Below are positions 8,928 to 20,419 of a stretch of DNA of 37,500 nt, piece after piece. A program made the translations under genes and the position numbers. How positions within the stretch are numbered: the stretch's first letter is position 1; the number at the start of each line of letters is the position of its first letter. Origin of the DNA: Nymphaea colorata (Eukaryota > Streptophyta > Magnoliopsida > Nymphaeales > Nymphaeaceae); the NCBI RefSeq assembly GCF_008831285.2, contig NW_022204777.1, positions 1-37,500 on the forward strand. The letters are read 5' to 3'. Below the pieces are notes generated by a model. The model was not told where the DNA came from. It worked only from the letters and a program-made list of their open reading frames with translations, and made no database searches.

Positions 8928-9700
8928 AGTGGTTGAGGTGCTGTTATATCATGTTACGGAACCTTTTCTGTTTCGTAGGCTGAAGCCTTCAGTATTTACA
9001 TATGTCCTGCACTTGATCTGCCGCAGGAGTTAAGATGCCATCTTGGAGGAAAGGTAACAATTATCCGATATGTTTTAGTGTTTAAAATCTGTGACAGATT
9101 GTAATTATATTTTTTTTGTCAAGTATGAATCTTTTGCATTTCGTCGGCTCTTTTTTTCTCTCCCTTGTTTGATTTAGGTCTTGTACATTTTTTATGTCAT
9201 GTTTTCCTTCTGCAAAAGTAGAGTGAATCAGTAAAAATCAATAGATTGCAACTGCTTTCAGCAAACAAGACAGAAGCCAATAGGACTTGGTCATGTTGGT
9301 GAGAACTTCAGCTAGGGAGGCCACAGGAAATGCCTCCGAAACTGAGAAAGCCAGTTCTTTTTTACTTCCCCAATCTCAAGTCTTCTGGTGCGCCAAATAG
9401 TATTCTTCTCAACAAAATGATGCAGTAGCAACCACATTTCTCACGGATAAACAGGAACAGATCGCCTTCTTCCAGAAGCTTCAATGGTTGAGCAGCTAAG
9501 AGACCATCTTGGAGAAAGGTTTACAATTACTGAAATGTTTTAGTGTGTAAAAAATCGGTGACAGATTGAAAGTAATTTTTTTTTTGTTAAACATGAATCT
9601 TTTTTGCTTTTTGTTGGCTCTTTTCTTTCCCTCCCTTGCTTGATTTAGGACTTGTAAAATTTTTATGCCATGTTTTCCATTTTCTTTTTCACCCACCACA
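8928..9700 (+). pseudogene. Two decayed extra copies of the NLR 3' end
   Basis: After the stop of NLR-A, 8,985-9,190 repeats the terminal LRR (CPALDLPQELRCHLGG-like) and runs into AAAGGTAACA. A second copy at 9,298-9,690 again has the GGHRKCLPKLRK-like stretch and CATCTTGGAGAAAGG. The DNA from CATCTTGGAG through the TTGATTTAG tract matches between 9,036-9,205 and 9,511-9,675, period about 475. AAAG|GT and TTTAG|G borders look like an intron donor and acceptor, so a small 3' intron in the ancestral gene is possible. Confidence 0.6.
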
Positions 9701-9823
9701 CATTTAGTCTTTTAGTTCTTATCCGATCCAACCACCATTTAAATTTTATGCATCCACATAATATTTTTCTTCCTTTATTTTTCTTGACTGTCACATCATG
9801 ATAGAATGGAGAGTCTTAGTATG

Positions 9824-9886
<63 letters not shown>

Positions 9887-10720
9887 TTCCAAATCTGTTG
9901 GATCCATATCCAAAACCGGTAAAGTTGTTAGCAGAGATGCTCACTTCCTATTGTATTGCTTAGTCCTCCACCTAAGGCTAATATTGGCAAATATTAAAAT
10001 CTCTAAGGGGCTTGTATTCTTAACTCTTGAGAAGACGCACTAGCCAGCACTATATACATTCCTTCACAATCATTTATAGATCATGCATTTTAAAATTTCC
10101 TTTTAATTCAGGGGATATATTGAAGTATTAAAATTTTAAATCGTTTGCAAATGGAAGGTTCTAAGAAATCACACCAACATGTCCATATGAAGCTTTTGGC
10201 ATCTCTTGTTTTATAAGGAGGCGGGCCCTACCTGCAGGGTCATTCTTGAATCAAAATTTCAGAATTAGGATTTTACCATATGGGTAGAATTATGAGTCGA
10301 GAATCTTAAAAGTTTTTCTTCTCTCTTGGCACATGTACCAATCCCAGAATTTTAGTTCCTGCTCTATCAAACACATAATTTTCAATTTTAAAATCAAAGT
10401 TCCAGACTATCAAAGGGAAACTAGAATTGGAAGTTTCATTCCAATTCTAGTTGAAGGTGACATTTTGTTTCTATAACACAAGGTCGGCATCTTAAACTTT
10501 GCCATCTAAGGCTTTCTAGTAGTGTTTATGGCATCATTGAAGGTGGTTCCACGAAAAGTTGGAGGTGGCTATTCAGTTCCATCTAAGCAGGGCCAAAAGG
10601 TTAAAAAATTGGCTTTTCGCATGCACTGTAAGAGATCATTCGATTGCCATGGAATCTGCCTAAGAGAACCCATGCATTCTGTTTTAAAAATGATTTTCAA
10701 ATCAAACCCTGCCCACGGGA
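9701..10720. other. Intergenic, with TA/GA microsatellite and NLR 3' flank
   Basis: No gene is seen. A TA then GA microsatellite runs 9,825-9,887. The part from about 10,010 to 10,240 (for example CCAACATGTCCATATGA) recurs inverted at about 32,285-32,560, behind NLR-C, so it is conserved 3' flank of the NLR family. The frame at 10,522-10,848 has no recognisable family. Confidence 0.55.
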
Positions 10721-11010
10721 TAGGGATGTCAACGGATCAGATTTCAGTCGGATATACCTTTAATTATATCTGTTTTTCCAAATATTCACATATTCGGATT
10801 CAAATACGAAACAAAAAAATTATATCCAAGTCTGAATCTGAAATCTGACTTTTACAATCCAAATCCAGTTTTTATATTTATGTTCCAATCCGAATCCGAA
10901 TCTGATCGAATATTTAATGTATATCTCAATCCAAATACAAATGGATGTCCTTTCTTAAATCCATATCCAAACTACTATTTTTTGGAATTTTTAATGAGAT
11001 CTGAGGGTAT
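10721..11010. mobile_element. Fragment of a hAT-like MITE family (TAGGGATGTCAA end)
   Basis: Begins TAGGGATGTCAACGGATCAG, the same kind of end as the elements at 18,332 and 19,047, and continues with the family's ATATTCACATATTCGG-like interior. A matching right end (TTGACATCCTTA type) is not found, so this copy is truncated and the right border is approximate. Confidence 0.45.
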
Positions 11011-11980
11011 CAAACAAAACCTAAAAACAAAAATGTTTATTAACATAAAAAGGATTTGCTCAACATTCACTTTTGTCTTAGAATTTAGATGTTCCTCACT
11101 TTTTTACAATCACATATGTCCTACAACCACATAAAATTTTGTAAGATAATATCGGGTCCAACTAATTGACTAGGATCCGATCTGTTTGAACATGGGCCTC
11201 AAGTGAATTTTTGCACCTAAACGTTGGAAGGCGACGAGGTTGTTCTTTCACATCCAACTGCTTTTCTCTCCCACTCTTTTGCCGTTACTCACGGATTCCA
11301 CATAAGTAAATTACCCTTAACACTATGGACGTATTACATTATTGCCATTTTCATGGGAGGTTAAGTTATTTTATTCTGCGCTATAATTTTTGAATCTAAT
11401 TTATGGTTGGCAATTCAAAATGCTTCTATAAAATTAGTCCAAGTCACACGGAAATAGTTAAGAAATTAATGTCATTTACGTAATATATAATCATTAATTC
11501 ACTTGACAAACAACATTTTATTAAAAAAACACATAAACACTTCCAGTTGACTTAAATCATGCTAAACTTTGTTTAATTTATTTACTTGTTTAAGAGAGAG
11601 AAAATAGTTTGTTATATATTATATTTTTCAACATGTCCTTGTCCAAATGAGTTTGTGTTCGAAAAGTTTCCTATGCATTCCGGTGAGTTGTTGAAATTCT
11701 TTATCTAAGAAAAAAGGAAATGTATGTCCTCAGGAATGAATTTTAAAATTAGGGTAAAAAGAAAAGGAAAAAAGGTCAAGAAGTGTTTGTTTATAAAAGT
11801 ACTTGTACACATTGATAGAAATTTTAGAAAGGTCAAACGTGTTTAAGGTGACTGCATTTAAAAGCTATAAGTGGTTATCATTTTAATTCAGAGGAGAAGG
11901 GATGTACAATTTTTTGCCTTGGCTATATTGTACTACTGGCACAGGCAGCGTACCGTTATTTTTTTCTCATTAGCTCAAAG
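11011..11980. other. AT-rich intergenic stretch
   Basis: I see no open frame with family resemblance, no inverted ends and no strong repeats here. Confidence 0.4.
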
Positions 11981-11989
11981 CACCCTATT

Positions 11990-14280
11990 CTTTAAGGACG
12001 ATGAATCTCTTCAAGAGTAAAGAAGGGTATTTCTTTTTTGAGGATGAATAATCCCTATTTAAGGTTTGAGCTAAGGTTGTCGACGGATCCAATATCCGAC
12101 TGCATTAGATATGGAAACAAAAAAGAAAACAAAATTGACATCTGATTAAGAAATTGGATGTATTTGGATTTTAAAAATGTGACTAGATCAGATTTGGATT
12201 TGAATTTATATGTAAATGTAAAAAATTCAAGTTTATTATATATATATATATATATGTATGTATACATATATATATATATATATATACATATATATAATTT
12301 GAAAATTTTTATTTCAGCCCCTCTTAAAATTTTGAAACTATAATTGGCCCTTGCGACAAAAAAAAATCTGCTTTCACATATCAAAATATGGTCTGGATTT
12401 TCATTGTACAATTAAAGGTTGGATTCCGACTTCGATCATGTCAAAGTTAAAACTAGATATCCGATTAGATCCAGACTGTAAAATTAAAATTTCCAATCAC
12501 ATAAACTTGTCTTCCATTAGCGTTCAAATCTTAATCTTAAATCTAAGTATTTAAGCTTCTAATAAATCAAATATGATAATACTGTAAATTTGGTTTGAAT
12601 TTGATGCAACGGAGTATGTTTTGTCTGCTGGCCATACACTCACGCAAAGTAGGGGAGAGAATGGAATTGCTTTTAGAAAGATATAAAAGTCACCCACATC
12701 CTCTCTTCAACTTGCGGCATTGTTTATTTTTGTTTATGAAGAGAGACAGGAGGAGGGAGATGTTATCTGCAGGTAAATAGTCCGACATCAAGGAAGAAAA
12801 GTAGTTGTGGGGGTCTTGTAAGAGGAGGTCCAATCTGCCCAGTAGTCGAGGACACTTGGCACTTGAGGTAAATATTCTACCCAAGTATTTCTTGCTTCTT
12901 CTTCTTGCTTCTTTAGCTAGTTTTATTCAGTCAGTGGCCTCTTTGTTAGTATCAGTTGTTCCACGTCAAAATTAAAATTAAATTTGTGTGAAACCAGCAA
13001 GAAATCCTAGCATGCATGTCTACCTTCTCTAGAGTCCCTCACCATCATGTCGTAAGGCAGCTCACTCATTCTGCTACGGAGACAGAACATATCAACCAAC
13101 GTTATTTTTGCATGTCACTGGGATTCAGATCCATTGGAATCTGGTATCCATCGGACCCAGTTACAAAACTGTACCAAATCCAAATTCAATTATGAATAAG
13201 AATTGTTTGACTTCTTCTTCTTTTGGAGTTTTCTTTTAAGAACTGTCTTCTGTTTTTTACATCTCATTCTAACAGGAAAGTTTGGGTTCCAAAGAACACA
13301 ATGTTCATATTATCAAACACCCTCTAAAGTGTGTGTAAGTTTTTGTTGCTATTCCTCTTGTACACTTCCATGCCTTCTCCCTAGCAGGATTCTATTGGAA
13401 GTTCATAGCTTCTTTCCTAAATATTTTGGAACTTACAATAATTTAGTGTGCATTGTCAAGGTATCATTTGTTTAAGGGATATTATATGAGTGTCTAATAA
13501 ATCCACTCTAAAGATTAGGGCCTCATGAAAAGTACTAAAATTTTGTGTTATCCTTCATCGAACACTCACATAATAATGTTCATGCATGTTGTCAAACAAC
13601 CCCGAAGAGTATTTTAAGGACATTGAATCTTTCTCGATTATTTTTTTCTGAGGACAAAGTGCCTTTATTTAAGGGCAGAGCTAAGGATGTCGATGTATCT
13701 AATATCTGATTAAATTAGAAAGGAAAATAAAAGGATTAACATCTGATTAAAAAATTGGATGTATTTGGTTTTATGAAATGTCGCTCTTGCAATTCTCGAT
13801 TTGAATTCAATTCAATAAATGTTCAATCAATTTGGATAAGGGTTTTGGTTCAATTTCAAACAAATATCGTGTATATTTAATATACAAACAATTTGAAAGA
13901 TGGCCAGTCCTTCACATGTCAAAATATGGTAGGAATTTGATTGCAAAATTAAAGGATGGATTCAGACTTGGATCATGTTAAAATGAAAATTAGATATCGG
14001 ATCGGATCTGGATTATAAATTCAAAAATTTGATTCACACAAACTTTCTTTCATTAATATTCAAATCTTAAATCAAATCTGAACATGTGAACTTCTGATAT
14101 ATAGAATAGGGTAATCCCACACATTCGGTTCGAATCTGATCCGATGGGGTATCATTCTTTCACCGGCCATACGCACTCAAGGTTGGGGAGAGAACGAAAT
14201 TGCTTTTAGAAAGATACAAATGGCACCACATGTTCTCTTCAATTTGTCACGCTGACAATTTGTCCTTGTGAAGAAAGAGA
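11990..14280. repeat. Local duplication, units about 1.6 kb apart
   Basis: About 11,990-12,740 and 13,610-14,270 are related: GAGCTAAGG(T/A)TGTCGA near 12,067 and 13,679, and TTGCTTTTAGAAAGATA near 12,668 and 14,200. Each contains the GGATCCGATATC-type repeat vocabulary. The first unit also has a TA microsatellite (12,235-12,297). The spacer and the second unit, 13,103-13,732, recur at 25,968-26,775. No gene is seen; small frames at 12,595 and 13,203 are not supported. Confidence 0.55.
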
Positions 14281-14690
14281 GGGGGAAAAAGGGGGGGGTT
14301 CATGGTTTTGCCATAGAATTTGTTCTTATTGGTGTGCAACTTTGTGATTAAGTGGAAAATTTTAAGTTGGTTGCTCATTTAACTTACAACATAAAAAGAA
14401 TATCTTGGTACTACAGGACAATCATACCCCAGTTTGTATCACAAGAAAACCAATTTTCCTTTCAACTCGAGGTAACAAGTTTTGCTTTGGTGTCATACAC
14501 GAATTGAACGAGTTGACATGAACAAGTTTTAAAAAACAAGTTAGGTCATAAATGAGTTAAGCAAGTCAAGGGAGTCGAGCTCAAGCTTGATGTTCTATAA
14601 TCAAGTCGAGCTCAAGAGGGACAAGCTTGCTCTCGATGCATGTGCAGTCCTACTTGGCGATGCAACGTCGTTGCTACGAGTTTAGGCGTC
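14281..14690. other. Intergenic, with AAGTCGAGCTC-type repeat
   Basis: No gene. Around 14,500-14,630 is a stretch of GAGTTGAGC/AAGTCGAGCTCAAG motifs that has a distant relative at 31,290-31,350; probably an old dispersed repeat. Confidence 0.35.
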
Positions 14691-14857
14691 CCAACATTTT
14701 TATTAACAATATAACAGATAACAAAATACAAGATACCTGAGCTAGAACAAACCAAAAAAAGGAGAGACATAAACCTCAAATACAAAGATAGAGACTACAA
14801 CTAACCAAAAAGAAGATAGGCATAAAACCAACCTCACTGTACAAAAGGATTACAGCC

Positions 14858-15240
14858 TCATTGCAATCGATTGTTGACAGCAAATACATCAGCTACAAAA
14901 AGCCATTTTCTGCACACCATTTTACCACATACAGACATTTTCTGCACACCATTCCACCACATACAGATTGACTGGAAAACCATGTAGTAAGGAGGAAAGA
15001 TCACCTCTTGATGTTTCCATTTTATACCAGCTATCATATCCTTTAAATCATTGCAGACTCTCCATTCGAGACCACTCATAATCAAATTGGCATGATGCAT
15101 AATAGAATTTCTTTGTTTCCTTATGTTCCAAAAGAGTACATGTAAGCATAAACACAACGTATTGTAACCCATTTATTTGAAAGACCATTTGAACCACCAT
15201 GAGATAACTTCTTGAATAGAGTTATGCACTTCTAGCCATG
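14858..15240 (-). mobile_element. LINE (non-LTR retrotransposon) C-terminal remnant
   Basis: A 104-codon frame (15,172-14,858) reads HVLFWNIRKQRNSIMHHA then EWRVCNDLKDMI, the region after the reverse-transcriptase zinc-binding domain of plant LINEs, where W-x-x-R-K-x-R-N-x-x is conserved. Upstream of its first Met a stop precedes it, but before that EVISWWFKWSFK fits the same protein, so the copy is mutated. Downstream, towards 14,690, AC-rich sequence may be its 3' UTR. Too short to be active. Confidence 0.6.
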
Positions 15241-15415
15241 ACCCCACCCCCCTCATATTTTGGAAAAAATATGATACTTATATTTTTAAAAAAATTGAAT
15301 TTGCGCTATGTAAAAATTTTGAAAAATATTGTTCACCACTTGTATATTTTTTGCAAATACTATTCTACCCTTCCTAAAAAAAATTGGTGGCTTTGCCCTT
15401 GTATCTAGGGTCTTC
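15241..15415. mobile_element. Truncated MITE, partner of the element at 27,349
   Basis: CCCCTCATATTTTGG through TTGGTGGCTTTGCCCTTG matches 27,390-27,548, which has complete ends. Here the left end is replaced by the LINE remnant. Sequence on the right (TCTTCTGTTTTTTATTTCA) is also shared, so this is the same ancestral insertion seen in both duplicated blocks. Confidence 0.5.
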
Positions 15416-15689
15416 TGTTTTTTATTTCAAGTCCATTTCATCTCAAGTTAATGAAATTATGAGCACCCCAATCCTCACACCAAATTTTCACCTTTACTGT
15501 AACCCAAACACCACTAAATTAAGTAGCAAACTTCTTCTCATCCCCAAAAGGCAGCTTTTCCAAATCCAAGAGAAATAAGAATTACTTTACCGTGTTCACA
15601 AGCTCCCATTCAAGTATTGGTGTCTGACCAAAAGAGCACATAAGGAGTTGTAATCACCCCAAATTTTTCTAAAAGACTACCTTATTTTA

Positions 15690-16470
15690 CCCAAGCACAA
15701 AACCCAAATTTAGACGCAAGATTCAAATCCAATATCCAACTTTTACATCTAAATTAGATCCAAAACCCAAGTTTAGATCCAAATCAAGCATTTTAGACCC
15801 ACAATTTGAATCGTGTTCGAAACAACAAAATTTGAGTGTTGCGCGTGCACAGACCTTCCCTTTGCTTTAAGAACTCATTTCTCATGCCAAAATATTTTCT
15901 AAACCGAAGTCGCATGCTCGAACGAGTCGACAACCGAGTAAACCAAAATCGGATTTGGAGCAAGTTCGGAGTTGCTCAAAAGGGAGTCGACCACCCTTTT
16001 ATAATAAAAAATTTATTTTATATACCTTTTTGATAAATTAAACAAGAAAAAATTTTGGGTCCGCTTGAATCTGAATCAATTTTTCCCAAACCTAGAAGGG
16101 TCCAGGTCAATGTCAAATGCCCGAATTATGGATTGGATTTGTGTCTTTACTCCAGTTTTAGATTTTATAAAGCGAAATTGAGACCGAAGGTGAGGGGAGT
16201 TTGTGTGCATGCTTGGGGATCCAACTTGAAATATGATTCTAGAGGTTGGTTCTCTGGCTTGGGTTTCTATATATTTGGATCAAAAATTTGGGTTGGATCC
16301 AGTTTTAGATTTTATAAAGCGAAATTGAGACTGAAGGTGAAGGGAGTTTGTGTGCATGCTTGGGGATCCAACTTGAAATATTATTCTAGAGGTTGGTTCT
16401 CGGGCTTGGTTTTTTATATTTGGATCAAAAATTTGGGTTGGATCTAGGTTATGGTTTGTGCATTGAATTT

Positions 16471-16527
<57 letters not shown>

Positions 16528-17040
16528 TTTTGGATTGTAATCTGGATTTTGACTCTGTTTTTTTATCTTGGATCGGGTTATTGGATATAGGCTATATTTT
16601 TGGATCTAATGCTTAGTTTTCGATCTGAATTTGGCACAATTTTCGATTAAAAGCTGAGATTTGGATTCAGATATAAGGGTCAATTTTGTATTTGGATCTT
16701 AAATTTGGGTCCAGATATGGATCTATGGATCCATTTTTTCCTTAGACCTTGGATTGGATCAAATATGAGCCCAAGGCTCTTCAATCTAGACTAGGTGTAT
16801 ATAGATATGGAGAGAGGGCTCTTTTGCAATCTAGAGGTGGCATTTGGATCCAAATATGGGTCTAGGGATCTGATTTCGATTTACAGCTGGGATTTGGATC
16901 CAGATATGGGTCTAGGGTCTTGTTTTCAATCTGTGTATAATTTTTTGGACTGAATCCCTGTCTGAATGTGGATTTGAATTAGAAAATATGTCTAGATTTG
17001 GGCTGTGCTTGAGTCTAAACTTCTGAAATTAGTTCTGAAT
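15690..17040. repeat. GGATC-rich degenerate repeat field with TA core
   Basis: About 16,590-17,030 repeats variants of TTTGGATCCAGATATGGGTC on the plus strand, and about 15,700-15,800 carries the same words on the minus strand. Between them lie a 147-bp tandem duplication and a TA microsatellite (16,471-16,525). The arrangement resembles a large imperfect inverted repeat, possibly a decayed foldback element. I see no gene. Confidence 0.45.
16152..16445 (+). repeat. 147-bp tandem duplication keeping an open frame
   Basis: CCAGTTTTAGATTTTATAAA starts at 16,152 and again at 16,299. The unit is 147 bases, 49 codons, so a 130-codon frame (16,055-16,447) runs through both copies with the repeated peptide FRFYKAKLR and GVCVHAWGSNLKY. 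Composition follows the surrounding repeat field and I recognise no family, so coding is doubtful. Confidence 0.65.
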
Positions 17041-17189
17041 GTGTCCTAAATCAAGTTGACAATTTAACCAGATAAAAAATTGATCAAAATTAAGGAAAAT
17101 CAAGATGTTTGCAGCTAGAAGTCTTTGATATTTTGTTGTAAACTCGCCATAAAATGATCAAAAAATGCTGATTACCCAAAACAACGGTT

Positions 17190-17290
17190 GAATCTATCCT
17201 CCACCACTGGCAAGAAAATCATGTGGTGGTGGAGCTAATTAAACGGCCCCACTCACTCAACTTGATTTTTATGAGGGGAGTGCCTAAGTC
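17190..17290 (+). other. Orphan copy of the NLR leader
   Basis: CTCCACCACTGGCAAGA, ATGTGGTGGTGG and CACTCAACTTGATTTTTATG match in order the leader just before the CC of NLR-A (3,793-3,870) and NLR-B (24,715-24,790). No coiled-coil sequence follows. It may be the residue of another NLR copy. Confidence 0.5.
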
Positions 17291-17528
17291 TACAAGTCAA
17301 CTATAATTCTCAGCAGAAGCCTCGTCTTTATCATCAGTTCTTGCTTTGCCTTTCTTCCCGTCCATATTCTACAATCCCCTATCCCCAATACTTATACCAA
17401 ATTTTCACCTTCTTACCATTACCCAAACACCGCTAGATTAAGTAACAAACCTCTTCTCATGCCCAAACGGCAGCTTTTCCATGTCCATGAGAAATGAGCT
17501 TTAGTTTATAGGGTTCACAAGCTCCAAT

Positions 17529-17969
17529 TCAAGTATTGGTGTCTAACCAAAAGGTATTACATGCGCAACTCTTAGTATCACAATGCAAGACATTTAGCCT
17601 TGCTTCCGCAAGAGTACATAGGCTCAACAAAGGGGAACTACATCCCCAAGGGGTTGGTGGCGGGTGGGGGCGGGTAGACCGATAGTTTCTGTTTTGAATC
17701 CCCATTGTGTCAACTCCCTGTACTTCAAAAGGGAGGCACTGATATGAGAATTGATGCATAATGTGGGCACCTTTTCCAAGGCACCAAAAGCAGATTTGGA
17801 CTTTATGGGGACTTTTTTGTAAAAAATGACTTCTAATACTCATTCTGCTCTCCCAAACAGGGGAAACACGAAACTTTTTTACCATTTTTCTTATTTTGTT
17901 TGACGAATTTAGCAAGTTAAAACTATGGGAAGCCCCATATGAGCCAAGGGGTACATGTCCACTCTTCAT
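17529..17969 (-). other. Unassigned 146-codon open frame
   Basis: The frame begins MKSGHVPLGSYGASHSFN and has no motif I recognise. It is cysteine-, histidine- and serine-rich, overlaps duplicated flank DNA at its end (17,529-17,555) and has no second copy in frame. Most likely a chance frame; listed only because of its length. Confidence 0.12.
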
Positions 17970-18006
17970 TTCCTAAAATCTCATTACATGTCTTTATGGT
18001 TGCAGC

Positions 18007-18183
18007 CAGTGGTAGAGCCAGAAATTTCTGGTTGAGGGGCACGTCAAGTGTAAGATTCAAAACTTAAGGGGCACTGATATGTAAAAAATTAAAATTAATG
18101 AAGTTTTTGTATGTAAATAGTTTATTTTTTTTGGGTTGGTGTGGGCAAGTTCCCACACTAGCAATAATGTAGCTCTGCCACTG
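18007..18183. mobile_element. Small MITE with CAGTGG inverted ends (177 bp)
   Basis: Left end CAGTGGTAGAGCCAG; reverse complement of the right end CAGTGGCAGAGCTAC. These match the ends of the element at 20,248. A convincing target duplication is not visible. Confidence 0.6.
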
Positions 18184-18331
18184 GGAGACAGTAGCTAAGT
18201 TTTCACAATGGTCTACATGCTATGCATCCCCATTTTTGGCTGTTGTAAATATCATTCTTTGTTAATACAAGTCCAGAGCCTATCTCCCACCATCTTCCAC
18301 TGGAAACCTGAGCTGCTAATTACCCTGTATC

Positions 18332-18739
18332 TAGAGATGTCAGTATATCCGATTTGGATCAGATATCTTACAAAACTCTATCGAAAAAAATCAGATATGA
18401 AAAAAGAAAATATCTGGTTAATAGGGCAGATCATATTTGTATATAAGAAATGACATATGATTGGATTCAGAAATACATAATATCCTATAATATTCAGATT
18501 CATCGGATTTATTTTTAAAGAAATGTCCTATATCTAATGCTCTTAAATTCTAAAAAAATGGCTAAATTTGGTTCAAAATTCAGATTTAGAATCAGATACG
18601 ACTGTAAATGTCAACTGTGAAATCAGATTTTGAATTTGGATTCAGATATAAATTTCTTTGTTTTTCAAATATGAGTATCCAAAAAAGTGGATACAGTTAA
18701 AAGTATATCTGATTCGAATGTGATCTGCTGACATCCCTA
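18332..18739. mobile_element. hAT-like MITE with TAGRGATGTCAG ends (408 bp)
   Basis: Left end TAGAGATGTCAG; reverse complement of the right end TAGGGATGTCAG, followed on both sides by GAT-rich subterminal repeats (GATTTGGATCAGATAT type). Flanks CTGTATC and CTATATC suggest a 7-8-bp duplication. The interior holds only a short frame reaching back from 18,208 and no transposase. Confidence 0.65.
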
Positions 18740-19046
18740 CTATATCCACATAAATTGTCCAACTCAACTCAAAGATCAGAAGACAAACATGCAGCCCCTG
18801 AGAAATGAATTAGCATGAGATTTGCTATTGGAAGGAATGCAACAGGCAAGCTAGCATCGCAAAGCGGTGCTGGTACGCTCTTTCTTACGCATATCCATGT
18901 CCAAAAAGAGCAGCAAATAAGCCAGATGTGGGCTTGTATGAGCAGTTGCCGGCAGGGTCAACATCTTTTCAATGAGGAGTGGACTTGGATTGTGGATCTA
19001 GCCATAGGAGCTGCCACCCAGGTTTGCTTGTCTATGCCATCAGCCA
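18740..19046. other. Spacer between two MITEs
   Basis: No gene is recognised. A frame from 18,815 continues into the neighbouring element to 19,072 and reads MRFAIGRNATGKLASQSG; I cannot assign it. Confidence 0.3.
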
Positions 19047-19490
19047 TAGGGATGTCAACCTATCAGATTTGAATAAAATATACTCTTAACCATATGTACC
19101 TGCTTTTTCAAATATTCACGTGTTCATAATTGAATTCTGATTGGAACATGAATGAATAAAAGTCATATCTAAGTCTGAAATCCAATTTTGCAATCTGAAT
19201 ATGATCTGAATCCAACTTCACTTCCAAATCTGAATTTTGAACCAAATTTTGCTGACTTTCAATATATAAGAGTGTTAGATGTATGATATTTGTTTAAAAC
19301 TAAATCCGATCTGAATTTTAATCTGATCAAATATTTACATATATCTGAATCTGAATCCAATAGAATGTCATTTCTTAAATCCAAACCTAATCTGATTTTT
19401 TAATTGACCATTATATTTTTTTTCTATAGCTGGTTTTTCAGAATGGTTTGGTTGGATATCTGATTCAAATCGAATATATTGACATCCTTA
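19047..19490. mobile_element. hAT-like MITE with TAGGGATGTCAA end (444 bp)
   Basis: Left end TAGGGATGTCAACC; reverse complement of the right end TAAGGATGTCAATA. The interior shares the TCTGAATCCGATC-type words with the element at 18,332. Flanks ATCAGCCA and CTTAACCA match at only 5 of 8, so the target duplication is degraded or absent. Confidence 0.6.
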
Positions 19491-20247
19491 CTTAACCAGA
19501 AATGCCTATCTCCACCACTGGAAATGGGAGTCAAAGACGCACCATGATATGCGCATGATAATACTACTTGATTCTAACCAAAGTGGCCACAGGTATTGGC
19601 AGATGATCTATGTTTCAAATATAGGAAATGATGAGATCATTCAACCTTCTTCTATGCACATTTCAGTTCCTTTCTTTCCAAAGTCTAGAGAAGTAGCACC
19701 CATAAAAATGGAACTAAGGACGTACCATCAGCGGACCCCTCAATCCAACTAGCTATGCTATGGCATGTCAATTCCAAATAGTTGACTACAATATATTACA
19801 TCACTGACCTGAAAAAAAAAATTGCATGTATAGATAACAATAATTTAAGTTTGAAGCAAAAATTGACGAACAATATACTAGACAAAGTAGACCACATAAT
19901 CGAATAGTTTTGAGGCGAGTGATTCCACAAACATCAACATAAGTCATTCCTGCATCTCATTCATTCAGCATCATTCATCAAATATCATGTCTTGGACGTG
20001 TCAATGGATTGAAACTGACAAGATCTCGAGAGGTAGATCGGCCTATTGCCTTCTTTATTGCTTATATGAGATGTGTCATTTCTACCAATCTGCAAATTTG
20101 TTCATTTGGAAGTTCTACACTGTCATGCCTCATTTCTTTCAGCACCTATTATTTAAATGAGATGAAGAAGCTATTTAATTGGAATGGATACAGCCTTGTC
20201 CATATCATTAGATAAAAGTAATGCCATTGTGTTTGTCATTCAAAGAG
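19491..20247. other. Intergenic stretch, nothing recognised
   Basis: Short frames at 19,549 and 20,009 have no family resemblance. No repeats or inverted ends are seen. Confidence 0.4.
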
Positions 20248-20419
20248 CAGTGGTGGAGTCAAAAAAATTAGCTGGAGGGACCCTTTATTAAAAACATTTA
20301 TATCTTTAGGGGGTATAAAAGAAAAAAAATATTAAATTTGCTAATGTAAAAAATAAAGAAATTTTAAAGAGCTGGTCTGAGCAGCTTAGCCCACATGTGA
20401 CTAAGCCACTGCCAAAGAG
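20240..20419. mobile_element. hAT-like MITE (164 bp) with 8-bp target duplication
   Basis: Element 20,248-20,411. Left end CAGTGGTGGAGTC; reverse complement of right end CAGTGGCTTAGTC. Flanks TCAAAGAG and CCAAAGAG match at 7 of 8. The ends match the common plant CAGTGGCGGAGCC class of small hAT elements. Confidence 0.75.

Larger units (their letters stand above)
15465..17555. repeat. Flank duplication: 15,465-15,645 and 17,375-17,555
   Basis: ACCAAATTTTCACCTT, CCCAAACACC and CAAGTATTGGTGTCT occur in the same order near 15,480-15,625 and 17,398-17,543, about 1.91 kb apart. A shortened third copy is at about 27,795-27,895. None has coding potential that I recognise. Confidence 0.6.

Noticed and set aside
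17529-17969. 146-codon frame as a genuine gene
   Set aside because: No motif, no conserved partner and overlap with duplicated flank DNA; kept only as an unassigned frame of low confidence.
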